Shown: piece by piece, positions 1 to 9,244 of the stretch
Numbering within the stretch: the stretch's first letter is position 1
Layout: every line of letters starts with the position of its first letter
NCBI GenBank assembly: GCA_963942565.1
Contig: OZ012697.1
Span: forward strand, 32,848,618 to 32,912,617
Direction: 5' to 3'
Source: Maea johnstoni
Lineage: Eukaryota > Annelida > Polychaeta > Spionida > Magelonidae
DNA: 64,000 nt
Translations under genes and position numbers: made by a program
The notes under the pieces: model-generated
Database searches by the model: none
What the model was told of the DNA's origin: nothing
What the model saw: only the letters and a program-made list of their open reading frames with translations

Positions 1-75
1 CTTCCGTCCTGGAAGAAATATGTTTCTTCCATTTCTTCCAATGTTTTGGAAGAAACCTATCTCTTCCAGTTTTCT
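1..75. repeat. Palindromic GGAAGAAAC/GTTTCTTCC repeat, left copy
   Basis: The first 75 bases alternate TTTCTTCC and GGAAGAAA motifs. The same arrangement, including the string CCTGGAAGAAATA, recurs at 1325-1425. The two copies bracket a hAT transposase remnant, so they may be inner or sub-terminal repeats of that transposon, but no target duplication can be shown because the window starts here. Confidence 0.5.
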
Positions 76-167
76 TTGAATTTTTCTTATAGATGATAAG
101 GAATAGTATGATAACTGAGCAGCACTTAAATAGAAAACAATGAGGAATCTTAAATCCCTCAAATTGA

Positions 168-467
168 CATGTTAGTAATAGATTTCAAAGCCGGTCAGAC
201 CCCTTCCCAGCATCCTTTTTCAAGGTGGGCAGCATTAACCCTGTAACCTGGTGGAAGGGCCTGAAGTATGCTGCTTTGCCAGAAGGACTAGTTGAACTTA
301 TGATACAGCTGCACTCTGCTTGTGCATCATCTGCATCCATTGAGAGAATCTTTTCATCATTTGGACTCATCCACAACAAGATCCGCAACCGTCTTGGGGT
401 AGAAAAAGCAGCCAAACTTGTTTTCTGCTATAGGATGTTAAGGGGAAAGGAGGACCTGGATTATTAG
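168..467 (+). pseudogene. hAT transposase, C-terminal dimerisation domain fragment
   Basis: The frame is open from 168 to the stop at 465-467. It encodes residues resembling the hAT C-terminal dimerisation domain: a WWKGL segment, then LPEGLVEL, then the hallmark stretch ASSASIERIFSSFG followed by KIRNRL and a short tail. Known hAT transposases end this way and use this region to dimerise. No start codon or N-terminal BED/RNase-H region is visible upstream, so this is a 3' piece: either the last exon of a larger transposon cut by the window edge, or a truncated fossil. The surrounding AT-rich DNA has no other coding signal. A domesticated host gene is possible but unsupported. Confidence 0.75.
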
Positions 468-1324
468 TTAACCCTATGTAGGTCAAGTGTAAATGCCTCT
501 AATTGTATAGTTAATCCCATTGAATTGCTATTAGAAAGGATCTGACTACATAGCTTAACTGCTTCTTTTCAACATCCATAGTTAATGTGAACCCTGTGTA
601 TATAATGGACCAGCAACCTGGATATGAAACTAATCCAATGTTAATGTCTTAACTCAAGTTATAAAGAAACAGTTTGTCATTAGAAAGAGATAGCTGAACA
701 GTAATCAGCATCAATCAACAGATTAGCACCAGGAGTACACAGATTGTGTGGAAAACTAGAACATTACTTATTGTATGAGTGTTTGCTAAACACAAGAGTA
801 AGAATAACTTTCAACTAAATATTTCTCAAATGTTGCATTGTTCTTAAGATATTTCTATAAGAGTCAGGCCAGAGGCCAGGTGTATGATTCACATGTGAAT
901 GGGTTAAGAGGATGTTTTCTCACTTTTGCACCCGTTTGTGTATGGTAAACTACTGGAAATATGTGTCTCAAAATATTGCTTTGCTATCAAGATATTTCTA
1001 TTTAGTCCAGGTGTATGACACTCATGTTAATGAGTTAAGAGGATGTTATCTCTGTTTTCTTACTAAATAACTTTGTATGGTTAACTTAGATCAGTATATA
1101 TATAAGGTTAAACTAGTATGCAAAGGGTCATGTATGTGCAAGGTATCTATCAGATAAAACAAATTTACAAGGGTTAAACTAAGTGTGACAGGAATTGATG
1201 TAATATATTGTAAGATTATAATGGCATATATATAAACTATTCTACCTCAGATCTTTTTGTTTGTTATTATCTGCCCATTAATGTTATTCATAACCCATAG
1301 CTTTTTCAATTCTTATTATAGATC
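468..1324. other. Non-coding AT-rich stretch with a two-unit tandem repeat
   Basis: No gene is seen. Two diverged direct copies of about 140 bp lie at roughly 825-966 and 968-1085. Both carry AAGATATTTCTAT, then CCAGGTGTATGA, then GAGGATGTT. The stretch may be 3' non-coding sequence of the hAT element. Confidence 0.4.
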
Positions 1325-1425
1325 CCATTCTTCCATTTCTTCCGGAAGAAAGTGGAAAAATACGGAAGAAACCATGTTTCTTCCGTTGTCCTGGAAGAAA
1401 TAAGTTTCTTCCGGAAGAAACCCAA
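1325..1425. repeat. Palindromic GGAAGAAAC/GTTTCTTCC repeat, right copy
   Basis: This second block of alternating CTTCC and GGAAG motifs includes GTTTCTTCCGGAAGAAAC, an 18-bp perfect palindrome at the right side. It matches the block at 1-75. Confidence 0.55.
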
Positions 1426-1429
1426 CCCT

Positions 1430-2600
1430 GAAATGTTAAAAGGTTGAGCTGGTTTGGTTCTGATTATCAGACAACATTTCTCCATCACACTTTTTTCTGT
1501 TCATTGGCTTTAGAAATGCAGCATTCTAGAAATAATTCAATATATAGCTAATCGGGATGGGCAGACATTTTGAGTTTGCTGTTTCATGCAGTGAGGGTTT
1601 TATTAGAGCTGCACTCACCACTCACGAACTCGAGTGGCTCGAGCCCTGGGGCAAACTCGCCGAGCTCGAGCTGAAATATTCAAATCGTGAGCTTGTCTAT
1701 GTTGGGAACACAAACGAAACACAGAGCACCTATAACACACAGTATTAATGTACATAACTGCTTATCGCTGTCATGTCTTAGAACTTTACAATCTCCAATG
1801 TATACATTCAGGCGGTGTTGAGTGTTATTCTGACCTTTGTACCTCCTCACCACATTTTAAAATATAATAAACATGGCAATGCAACGATTGTGGATGTTCT
1901 GTGTTGCACATATAAGGTTCAATGCCATCCTCTAATTTTATTTTAGCAGAGATGGTTTGGCATAAAACCCATAACCAGAACCAATGCTAGGCTTCTTGGT
2001 CCTTAAAGTGTCATTGACTATCATAGTGTATGCCTAGTTCCTGCAAATATTCTGGATATTTCGAAATAGAAACAATACATACTATTTAGGTTAATTAAAT
2101 ATACTTGTTGCATTTGCGCTACTCCAAATTTCAAATCAAATCCGTTCTGTAAATGATTCCGGCTTTACAAAAACTTTATGCTGGGCATTTACGACTTGTC
2201 CCGATCAATCGCCGGCTGTAGTTGAAGAGTCTGACATAGTCCAATTAAACGGCGCACTGACTTATTTATGACGGCAATACATAGATTGAAAAGAGGAAAA
2301 ACACGTTTCCCAGTTGTTTATGTGCCCAGATTATAGCAAAATGTTTCCGACTTATTTTTGGTCGGAAAGCTGCTAACATACTTTATAGGAGCTGGAACTA
2401 AACCCTTCCGTCCATATGATATCATAAATGAGAAAATATGTAGGGTTTATGTCTGGACTAAACACGGGTGTAATGCGCCTATGGTCAAAGCGGGATGCAC
2501 AAATTCGCTATCACGAGCTCATTTCCATTTCTAAAACCAATGTTTTTACATGCAAAGAGTTACACGTGTGGGTTGAAAGTGTTCGCTTGCTATCATATGT
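1430..2600. other. Non-coding stretch, no gene recognised
   Basis: No splice-bounded exon or known repeat could be supported. A GC-richer patch at about 1620-1680 is full of CTCGAG, GAGCTC and CTCGAGC motifs and resembles the inside of the hAT-like insertion at 12351-12779, so it may be an old copy of a related element. Confidence 0.3.
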
Positions 2601-2620
2601 CACACACACACACACACACA
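2601..2620. repeat. (CA)n microsatellite, left half
   Basis: Ten CA units. The array resumes at 3268, on the far side of an inserted hAT-like element, so it was one array before insertion. Confidence 0.9.
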
Positions 2621-2779
2621 TAGGGCTGTACACCGGTACCCAGAACCAGCACCGTACCGAATACCGTCTCGCAAAATACCGGGGAATACTCGTTTCAATA
2701 TTTAACAGTATGCTTATCGGTATTTTGCAAAACACAAACCCATGTCAAACATTCAATACTACGAAATAATTCAGTAAAA

Positions 2780-3063
2780 AGTTATACTTACGGTTGCCGA
2801 ACTTGTAAACTTGGAAGGTACGATATAGCGGCGATAGTTCCATCGCCGCTACCACTAGTGAACTTGTGATTCTTTTTGTTGCCGTGTAATGGCGCTGCTG
2901 ATATACAGCGCCACTACGCGGTAGCGATAAGAATCACAAGCTCACTAATGGTAGCGGCGATAGAACTGTAGCGGCGATGGAACTATCGCCGCTACATATC
3001 GTACCTTCAAGCAGAATGTTGATCTATTCAAGTTAACAAGGTTTGGCTGCCGTAAGTATGACT
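2780..3063. repeat. Long imperfect inverted repeat inside the hAT-like element
   Basis: AGTTATACTTACGG at 2780 pairs with the complement at 3050-3063. The inner arms AAGGTACGATAT, then AGCGGCGATAGTTCCATCG, face each other at 2815-2856 and 2960-3007. The central part contains further GGCGCTG/CAGCGCC pairs. This may be a separate foldback element nested in the hAT element, or the element's own palindromic body. Confidence 0.7.
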
Positions 3064-3140
3064 GCTTCATTTTCACATCTGATCACATGTTGTAATTAAA
3101 ATACCTGACAGACAACAAATACGTTTTAGGTTTATGTCAG

Positions 3141-3172
3141 GAACTACGCTAAGTGTGTACTTAGCGTAGTTC
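3141..3172. repeat. Perfect 14-bp hairpin
   Basis: GAACTACGCTAAGT (3141-3154) and its exact complement (3159-3172) are separated by the 4-base loop GTGT. It lies inside the 2621-3267 element. Confidence 0.9.
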
Positions 3173-3275
3173 AAGATACCGATAGCAGTACCGATAAAAT
3201 ACCGTATCGTTTCGACGATACCGGTTATGGTACCGTACCGCTTCACCCTTAGCGGTATGCAGCCCTACACACACA

Positions 3276-3709
3276 CATGCTCACACACACACACAGTCAC
3301 CATAACTAGCTGTACTCTACCAGGCACGGGTGGTCCGCGAGCGTGAAGCGCCATCTATTAGGAGTGAGCGCGGGTAGAACATCCTATTGAACGTGCAATA
3401 CACATCTAATCCCCATCCAGTGTATTGACATTCCTGATGACTCCATGTGTGATGATGTTGAAGCAGGTATGATATTGATTTGTGATTGTGTACAGGATTT
3501 TAGAACTAGGAGTTAAAAAATGTTTTAGGAAAATTTAAGTACCATATTATTTTCAAGGTAGATTAAAATGTAGAATAAACAATCACTCATTTTAATTTTT
3601 AGAGGGTATCATAGATTCATAGTGTACATGTAATATTTCATCAAATTTGTCAGGCTGCTCTTGACCACTGTGGGCATGAAGGGGTTAAAGAAGACATGCA
3701 TGATGTGCT
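3276..3709. other. Mostly unique non-repeat stretch
   Basis: After the residual CA-rich tail, this segment matches none of the window's repeat families. It contains AGCGCCATCTATTAGG at about 3348, which resembles a CTCF core, and one exon-like segment described separately. Confidence 0.35.
3421..3466 (+). CDS. Candidate small internal exon, unknown gene
   Basis: A 46-bp segment is bounded by a plausible acceptor (TCTAATCCCCATCCAG before 3421) and donor (GCAG then GTATGA at 3467). One frame reads CIDIPDDSMCDDVEA, which is acidic and open; another frame is also open. It sits in unique DNA. With no neighbouring exon to test phase against, it could be a chance pairing of splice-like signals. Confidence 0.25.
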
Positions 3710-3717
3710 GTTGTGAT

Positions 3718-4035
3718 CAGTGTCTAAGCCAGGATTTAGAAACTGGGTGCCTAAAATTGGCAGTTGTAAAATTTTTGGGCGTCCAAATTTTTAAGGGGGA
3801 TCACAATATACTCATATATCAACCATAAACATGTATAAATTCATCAAAATAAGGCATGATATCATTAAACAATGTCATGGGAATTATAAGGAGATGACAA
3901 AATTCAATTATATAAGCTTGAGATTGAGATATAATTAAGAAATTCCACACAAAAATATTTGGGTGTCCTGAGGGGTTCTTTTTAAGGGTTTGGGTGTCCA
4001 AAAGGCACCCACACGCCCTGCTGGCTAAAACCATG
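3718..4035 (+). mobile_element. hAT MITE, family L, complete copy with perfect 8-bp target duplication
   Basis: It begins CAGTGTCTTAGCCAG and ends in the complement of CATGGTTTTAGCCAG. It is flanked by GTTGTGAT at 3710-3717 and again at 4036-4043, a perfect 8-bp target-site duplication that assigns the family to hAT. It has no coding capacity. The family has about 15 full or partial copies in the window, typically 300-320 bp, with internal phrases such as GGGTGTCCTGAGGGG. Confidence 0.9.
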
Positions 4036-4158
4036 GTTGTGATAATATAAAACTCTCCAGGCCGTCCAGGGTAAATTACCAAAGACCTCCTGAAGCAGAG
4101 GAGTCTGTAGTTTGCTATTCACTCAAGCAGAACAGGAACGCTTGCAAGACGTACAAGT

Positions 4159-4735
4159 TCCTTAACCCGTTCATGCCATTATTCTAATGTGCCAAAAACA
4201 TATTAATTTGTGATATTTCTTGGATTAGAGAGTTCTTTAAAGGAGTTTTGAAGGAGAATTGTTGATTAACCTTCCAGCGCCAACTCTCCATCAAATATTT
4301 TGTAAATTTATGTGTAAGTTATTTTCAAAATTATTGATTTTGTTGTATATTCCGATCATTGATTCTGATAAGTTGAAATTCAGGAAGTCTATAGCCCCAA
4401 AATGGTGTAGCTATTTTGGTCACATCTCTATATTAAACAGGACCAGCTTTCAGATCTAATATGTGAAGGACATGTGTTTCTGTACTTATCCTATATTTAA
4501 CTCTTCTTCAAATATTTTATCAGCTTTTCCTTCTTTCAAATGTTATTTTTAAAATGCATAGATCAGACAACATTTGTCAGGGACAGCTCCAACCTCCAGG
4601 CAGCCAAAACCACCTGACAATTTTGGTGATCTCTCTCTCTATATATAGCAATACCATCTTTTAGAAAATATTTAATGGATCATTGTTCGTCAAAATTCAG
4701 GTCCAGACTATACTTGTAATTGTAAAGTATATCTC
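4159..4735. repeat. Relics of TTAA-type MITE family P2
   Basis: The stretch opens with TTAACCCGTTCATGCC and contains the family phrases TTGAAGGAGAATTG, CTCTCCATCAAATATTTTG and, near 4610, CCTGACAATTTTGGTGAT. The copies are diverged and overlapping, so exact borders are not clear. Confidence 0.55.
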
Positions 4736-4738
4736 CAG

Positions 4739-6075
4739 CAGTGTCTTAGCCAGGATTTAGAAACTGTGTGCCTAATATTGGCAGTTGTACAATTTTTGGG
4801 CGTCCAAATCTTTAAGGGGGATCACAATATACTCATATTACAACCATAAACATGTATAAATTCATCAAAATAAGGCATGATATCATTAAAGGGCAAATGC
4901 ACCATCAGAATGATTTAGGTTCAAAATGATCCTATACATGTCACCTTTCAAATAAGACCTCCCCCGAACCTGTCCTCTTCCGCACTACCCAGTTATAGCT
5001 TACAGAAGTTCAGCAAGTAACAGTCCTAAGGCAGCAATAGAGGGCCTCCATGCATCCCAAGATGCACTCTGTTTTTGACACCTTCTAAGCACCAGCCTGT
5101 GTCACCAGTGCTTAAGAGATAGCAGTAATAGGGGCTGGGCTCCCCTTTCCTGCTTAGATTTCATTCCTGGCTTTCAAAAAGTTGTCACAATTCCCAAAGA
5201 TTGAACTTCTTCAATTTTCTATTGTATATTCCAACAATCCTTGGAAGTTATACTATGTGGCTTGTCTTTGATTTGTAGCTTATTGTTGGGTAGAAACCAT
5301 GACTTCGGCTAATTCCTATGAAATCAGTTTGTGCTAATCACTTACAGGAAATTGCAACATTTGTGTCAGTTAGCAGTTGCTCATGGGAATAGTGTAGGAC
5401 TTATTAGTATGTGTATTCCTTCACTTCCTGTTATCAAGATGCTATCTTTGAGTAAAGAACCTGGCACCATTGAGTAAAGGATCATGTGGGTCTAAGGGAG
5501 AAGTTCCCTAGGTGAGTCAGATATTTCCATTCCTCCAAATTCCTGAATCGCTCAATTCTGCCATACTATGTAAGTTTTACTTCTTGAAGTTTTATTTGCT
5601 TCCAAAAATTGTGATCAGGGATGAGCCAGGAATAAAAAATTAGCAAGAAAGGGAAAGCCATGCTTCACTGCTACTGCTATCTCTTTAAGCACTGGTGACA
5701 CAGGCTGGTGCTTAGAAGAGGTCAAAAACAGAGTGCATCTTGGGATGCATGGAGGCCCTCTGTGGCTGCTTTAGGACTGTTACTTGCTGAACTTCTGTAA
5801 GCTATAACTGGGTAGTGCTGAAGAGGACAGGTTCGGGGGAGGTCTTATTTGAAAGGTGACATGTATAGGATCATTTTGAACCTAAATCATTCTGATGGTG
5901 CATTTGCCCTTTAAACAATGTCATGGGAATTATAAGGAGATAAAAAATTCAATATAAGCCTGAGATTAAGATTTTTAGAAATTCCACACTAAAATATTTT
6001 GGTGTCCTGAGGGGTTCTTTTTAAGGGTTTGGGTGTCCAAAAAGGCACCCAGACGCCCTGCTGGCTAAGACCATG
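4739..6075 (+). mobile_element. hAT MITE, family L, split by a younger TTAA element
   Basis: The left part (4739-4889) and right part (5911-6075) together match the complete copy at 3718-4035. The flanks ATCTCCAG (4731-4738) and ATCGCCAG (6076-6083) agree at 7 of 8 positions, the expected hAT duplication after slight decay. A 1,021-bp element was inserted at TTAA in its middle. Confidence 0.88.
4890..5910. mobile_element. 1,021-bp TTAA-target DNA transposon derivative with 235-bp inverted arms
   Basis: TTAA occurs immediately outside both ends (4886-4889 and 5911-5914), and the uninterrupted site can be read in the sister copy at 3718-4035. The ends are AGGGCAAATGCACCATCAG and its exact complement. 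The arms stay complementary for about 235 bp with roughly seven differences by eye; the outer 85 bp or so are identical. That indicates a fairly recent insertion. The interior continues as a weaker inverted repeat and encodes no transposase. TTAA targets are used by piggyBac and Kolobok. The AGGG ends (not CCC) fit Kolobok rather better, but this is inference. Confidence 0.88.
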
Positions 6076-6083
6076 ATCGCCAG

Positions 6084-6717
6084 CCAGTTCTAATGACCCT
6101 CTGCTCATATGCCATGCTGGCTATGACTATGTCTCCAGGCATGAAAGGGTTAAATGGTCTGGAGAGCAGCTCTCCCAGTGTCAGGTTACATCTTGTGTTG
6201 TGGAATGTGTTCCTCAGATCAGTATCATATACCGTTAAGGATGGTGACACATTGGCTGTTATAGTCATCACCCAGAACCATGCAGTATATACTTAGAACC
6301 TTCATGCTTGTTGTACATGACTACATGTATACAGAAACTTGTATTAATTAGCAAATGTATCTCTATGAGAAATTAACAAACTGCTGTGGAATGAGAATGA
6401 AATATGTACAGTGGAGTTTCTACGAGTACAGAAAGCAACCTCTGACCATGAAGTCTTGTCACTGATATGCTGTGGAGCAGTATACGTAGGAAAATGTCTC
6501 TCATGTAGATTATAAATCTATGGCTTTGATGGGGACTTATTACTAGGATCTTTTTATTGCGGAGGGGACTATGATGATATCATCATGTGTGAAACACTCG
6601 CTGCACAGTAGTCGTGCACAGAATGGTAAGTGCTCATTATTGATGGGATTCAAATTCCAAACAACACATGTATTAGGCCTAATATTTATCACTCTGATCA
6701 TTCAGTAAACTTGTATG
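6084..6717. other. Mostly unique stretch with possible promoter or first exon
   Basis: No repeat family of the window matches here except the borders. A possible coding first exon is described at 6565-6625. Confidence 0.3.
6565..6625 (+). CDS. Candidate exon, possibly first coding exon, unknown gene
   Basis: A strong donor (AATG then GTAAGTGC at 6626) closes an open frame. From the ATG at 6571 it reads MMISSCVKHSLHSSRAQN and would end with one base of a split codon. If it is instead an internal exon, a weak acceptor ends at 6564. It lies in unique sequence. No homology is recognised and no partner exon with matching phase is proven. Confidence 0.25.
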
Positions 6718-6925
6718 CAGGGTCTTAGCTAGGTTTTTAAAGATGGTTGTCTACAAGAACAATTCAAACATTTCTGCCTGTCCAAATTTAGCTACTCAGC
6801 TTCTTTACATAGATCTGTATATCAACTACGTTTGAAAGCCTATTGTGCCAAAAAGGCCAATTGACACTTCAGCCATGTTATAGAAGATGATTTGTAGGCA
6901 AAATATTTTGTTGTTATATCAATAA

Positions 6926-8170
6926 GGTCTAAAAAAAAAATTGTTTGTTTCCTGTAACCCGACCGACCCTACCATTTCATTGCCGACCCTACGTCTTTTT
7001 ACCTCCCGTCGTGAAACTTTAAAAAAAAAATTAAAAAAAAAAAATTTTCTTTTTTTTTTTAAATTTTTTTTTTTAAACTATGATCTTGATTTTGATTTTG
7101 ATTTTATTCGGTCTAGTAAGACGTGTATTACATAGCATTTGGCACACAAAAAATCTTTATATAACAGTGACTAGATGGAGAGTCATTAACTGCTATGCAA
7201 TAGAATTCTAACCAGACACAGGATTTATACACTAAAAGTTAGAAACTTATTTCCATAGTGGTCCCAGTCTGCCCAGAGTCCAATGGCATCCCATGTAATG
7301 ATCAACTCCACTGCTCAAGATTGACAAAACAACACTATCATATATAATACATACATTCGGACTAGAATTGAAGAATTTCTTCTTTGTCTCAGAGATGACT
7401 GACATGAAATGTTTTTTGCATCTCACTTTAAAAAGAGATTTACTGGACGTGGTCTGGATCTCGTCTGGCAAAGAGTTCCAGATTTTGGCCCCTATGTAGT
7501 GGAAGGACTTCATACCATATGAGCCAACATTTGGTAAAATCAGAGCATTAACACTGTGTCTGGTGTTATAGTGGTGGGATTCATTTACTCTTTCAAAAAC
7601 TTGAAGGTACTCTGGAGCCTGTTCATCAATGCAGTTAAATACATGGCTTGTGGCCAAATATTTTATTCTGTTTTCAATGCTCATCCACTTATCCTCATTA
7701 AAGTCATTGGCTACCAAGTGAGTTCTGTTTGAGTAGTTTAAAACATATCTAATCATTTTGTTTTGTACGACCTGAAGGCGACTCTGTAAGAATTTTGGTA
7801 GACCGTGGTAATAGAAATTGCTGGCGTAGTCTTTTCTCGACTGAATCATTGCCATGCAGACACTACACGGAAAGGAAAGCAGGGCAGGTTTACAGTTGCA
7901 CAAAGCACATGCAGCACACCAAAGAAGAAAAAGAAACATAAGAAACAAGTAACAGGAAACATAAGTGACAGGTAACATAACTGACAAGAAGCATGTGACA
8001 ATGTTAATTTTACAAATACACAATGTAACAGGTGAATGAAATGTGTTTTTTCAGCATTTTTCCAGGACACCTACTGCTAAATACAAAAAAAAAAAAAAAA
8101 AAAAGATTTACCTACCTACCCTATTTTTTTTGGAACCGTTACAGGAAACAAACAATTTTTTTTTTAGGCC
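6926..8170 (+). mobile_element. Family G (Harbinger-like) element carrying a LINE fragment
   Basis: The outer arms read TTGTTTGTTTCCTGTAAC on the left (from about 6941) and the complement on the right (8141-8160), closing with AGGCC next to TTA. Unlike the 235-bp copies elsewhere, it is 1.24 kb because of an internal LINE-derived block. Its left interior (GACCGACCCTACC, oligo-A/T tracts) also differs from the standard copies, so it may represent a distinct subfamily. Confidence 0.7.
7247..7868 (-). mobile_element. LINE reverse-transcriptase ORF, C-terminal fragment
   Basis: About 200 codons read without a stop on the minus strand and end at 7247-7249. They encode the tail that follows the reverse-transcriptase domain in many animal non-LTR retrotransposons: FLQSRLQVVQNKMIRYVL, then RIKYLATSHVFNC, APEYLQVF, HHYNTRHS, GAKIWNSLPDEI and SLFKVRCKKHF. 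The catalytic domain (FADD box) is absent, as expected of a 5'-truncated LINE copy. The open frame suggests a fairly young insertion. The clade (Jockey/CR1/RTE-like groups share this tail) is not resolved. Upstream codons on the same frame to 8023 do not look LINE-derived. Confidence 0.8.
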
Positions 8171-8291
8171 TTAAATGTCAAAATTGAACATTCTGTAAAG
8201 AAACTTTTGCCTGTCCGAAAATAAGTTTTTTACAAAACTGCCTGTCCAAATGACAGGCTTAAAGAGTCATGGCTAAGTCCCTGCTTGTGTG

Positions 8292-8740
8292 ACAAGGTGC
8301 ATTGGACAGGGCATTGCTACCAGTTTCTGGTCTGAGTGCATAACCAGATGCCATAAAACTGACCATCTATATGGGTGGTCTATGGTACCAGAAGGAACAA
8401 GAAACTTAACCATGCAGGACATTAACTTTTGCAGCGACTTGCCCCGTAGGGCAAGTGAGATTCAATTTTCACTTGTCCTACTCCAACTTTCACTTGCCCT
8501 TGAAAACTTGTATGTTTGATAATATTTCATTTAAAACCCAGTAGAACATGGTTCTTGCATGTGAAAGCATATTTTCAAGGACAAGCTTGGATGCCAGACC
8601 ATGAAACTTGCCCACATTCTCAAAAGCTGAAATATACAATGCATACTTTCCCAGTGGGGAAAGCAAGATGCAGTTTTCACCTGCCCCACAGCTATAATTT
8701 ACAAATTTTTTCTCAGCTATTGATATGCAGGTTCTGTAGT
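8292..8740. repeat. CTTGCCC/GGGGCAAG repeat stretch
   Basis: Motifs such as GACTTGCCCCGTAGGGCAAG, CACTTGCCCTTGAAAACTTG and CACCTGCCCCAC recur between about 8430 and 8700. Related motifs appear at 25640-25860 and 48006-48110. It is probably a degraded repeat family; no ends could be defined. Confidence 0.4.
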
Positions 8741-8962
8741 CCTAAAAAAGTTGTTTGTTTCCTGTAACCCTACCCTAACAATTTTTTATTCAAAAAAATA
8801 CCTACCCTAAAGTTTTTTCCACCCTCCCAACACCCAATCAATGTAAAACATGCATAAAACACACATTTTTCACCAAAAAAATAATGCAGAATTTTTTTTT
8901 CGACTTACCTACCCTATTTTTTTCAGACTCTTACAGGAAACAAACAATATTTTTTTCTTGGC
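8741..8962 (+). mobile_element. Family G MITE
   Basis: A standard copy: CCTAAAAAAGTTGTTTGTTTCCTGTAAC arms in inverted orientation at the two ends (given in parts: TTGTTTGTTTCCTGTAAC at 8751 and its complement near 8930-8947), with CTACCCTAA repeats and AAAACATGCATAAAACACAC inside. Confidence 0.85.
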
Positions 8963-9066
8963 ATTATCAAGAGAAGTCCCCTGATCTTTTATGCCATGGA
9001 TATGATAAGTCCCCCTACGGTCTTAGCAAAACATCACAGGACACATCTGCAGCTCATCACAGCATC

Positions 9067-9244
9067 GTCATGGAAACATGGTGTTTCAAGACATCGCCAT
9101 GGCAACCTGTTGGCCTTGCTTTTCATCAGCTGTCATGTGACTGCAATATGAGTGAAAGTCCCTCCTACTACTACCTGTAATAATTACCTGTGGTAGTAAG
9201 ATGATTATCCTCTCACCTGCGGAGGAGACTGTTGCCATGGAAAC
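9067..9244. promoter_or_regulatory. Cluster of three RFX X-box-like sites
   Basis: GTCATGGAAAC (9067-9077), ATCGCCATGGCAAC (9093-9106, complement GTTGCCATGGCGAT) and GTTGCCATGGAAAC (9231-9244) resemble the imperfect-palindrome X-box bound by RFX factors (GTTGCCATGGNAAC). RFX proteins drive ciliary genes. The cluster lies in repeat-free, GC-richer DNA. No promoter is otherwise evident. Confidence 0.4.

Larger units (their letters stand above)
2621..3267. mobile_element. Non-autonomous hAT-like element inserted in a (CA)n array
   Basis: The ends are inverted: TAGGGCTGTACACCG at the left, and on the right the complement of TAGGGCTGCATACCG. The element is flanked on both sides by CACACACA, an 8-bp direct repeat as made by hAT transposases, although the CA array makes the duplication less certain. 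No transposase is encoded. The interior repeats ACCGTACCG/CGGTAC motifs and contains a long inverted repeat at 2780-3063. Confidence 0.75.
6718..8283 (+). mobile_element. hAT-like element, family F, split by nested insertions
   Basis: The ends are CAGGGTCTTAGCTAGG and the complement of CAGGGACTTAGCCATG. The flanks CTTGTATG (6710-6717) and CTTGTGTG (8284-8291) agree at 7 of 8 bases, as expected for hAT. Removing the nested G element (6926-8170) leaves about 320 bp matching other F copies at 40657-40984, 61256-61557 and 24079-24271, with phrases such as TAGCTACTCAGCT, TTGTGCCAAAAAGG and CTGCCTGTCCAA. It encodes nothing. Confidence 0.82.

Noticed and set aside
8884-9180. 98-codon frame overlapping a G MITE end and the RFX-like cluster
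   Set aside because: It starts within transposon sequence and shows no domain or splice support.
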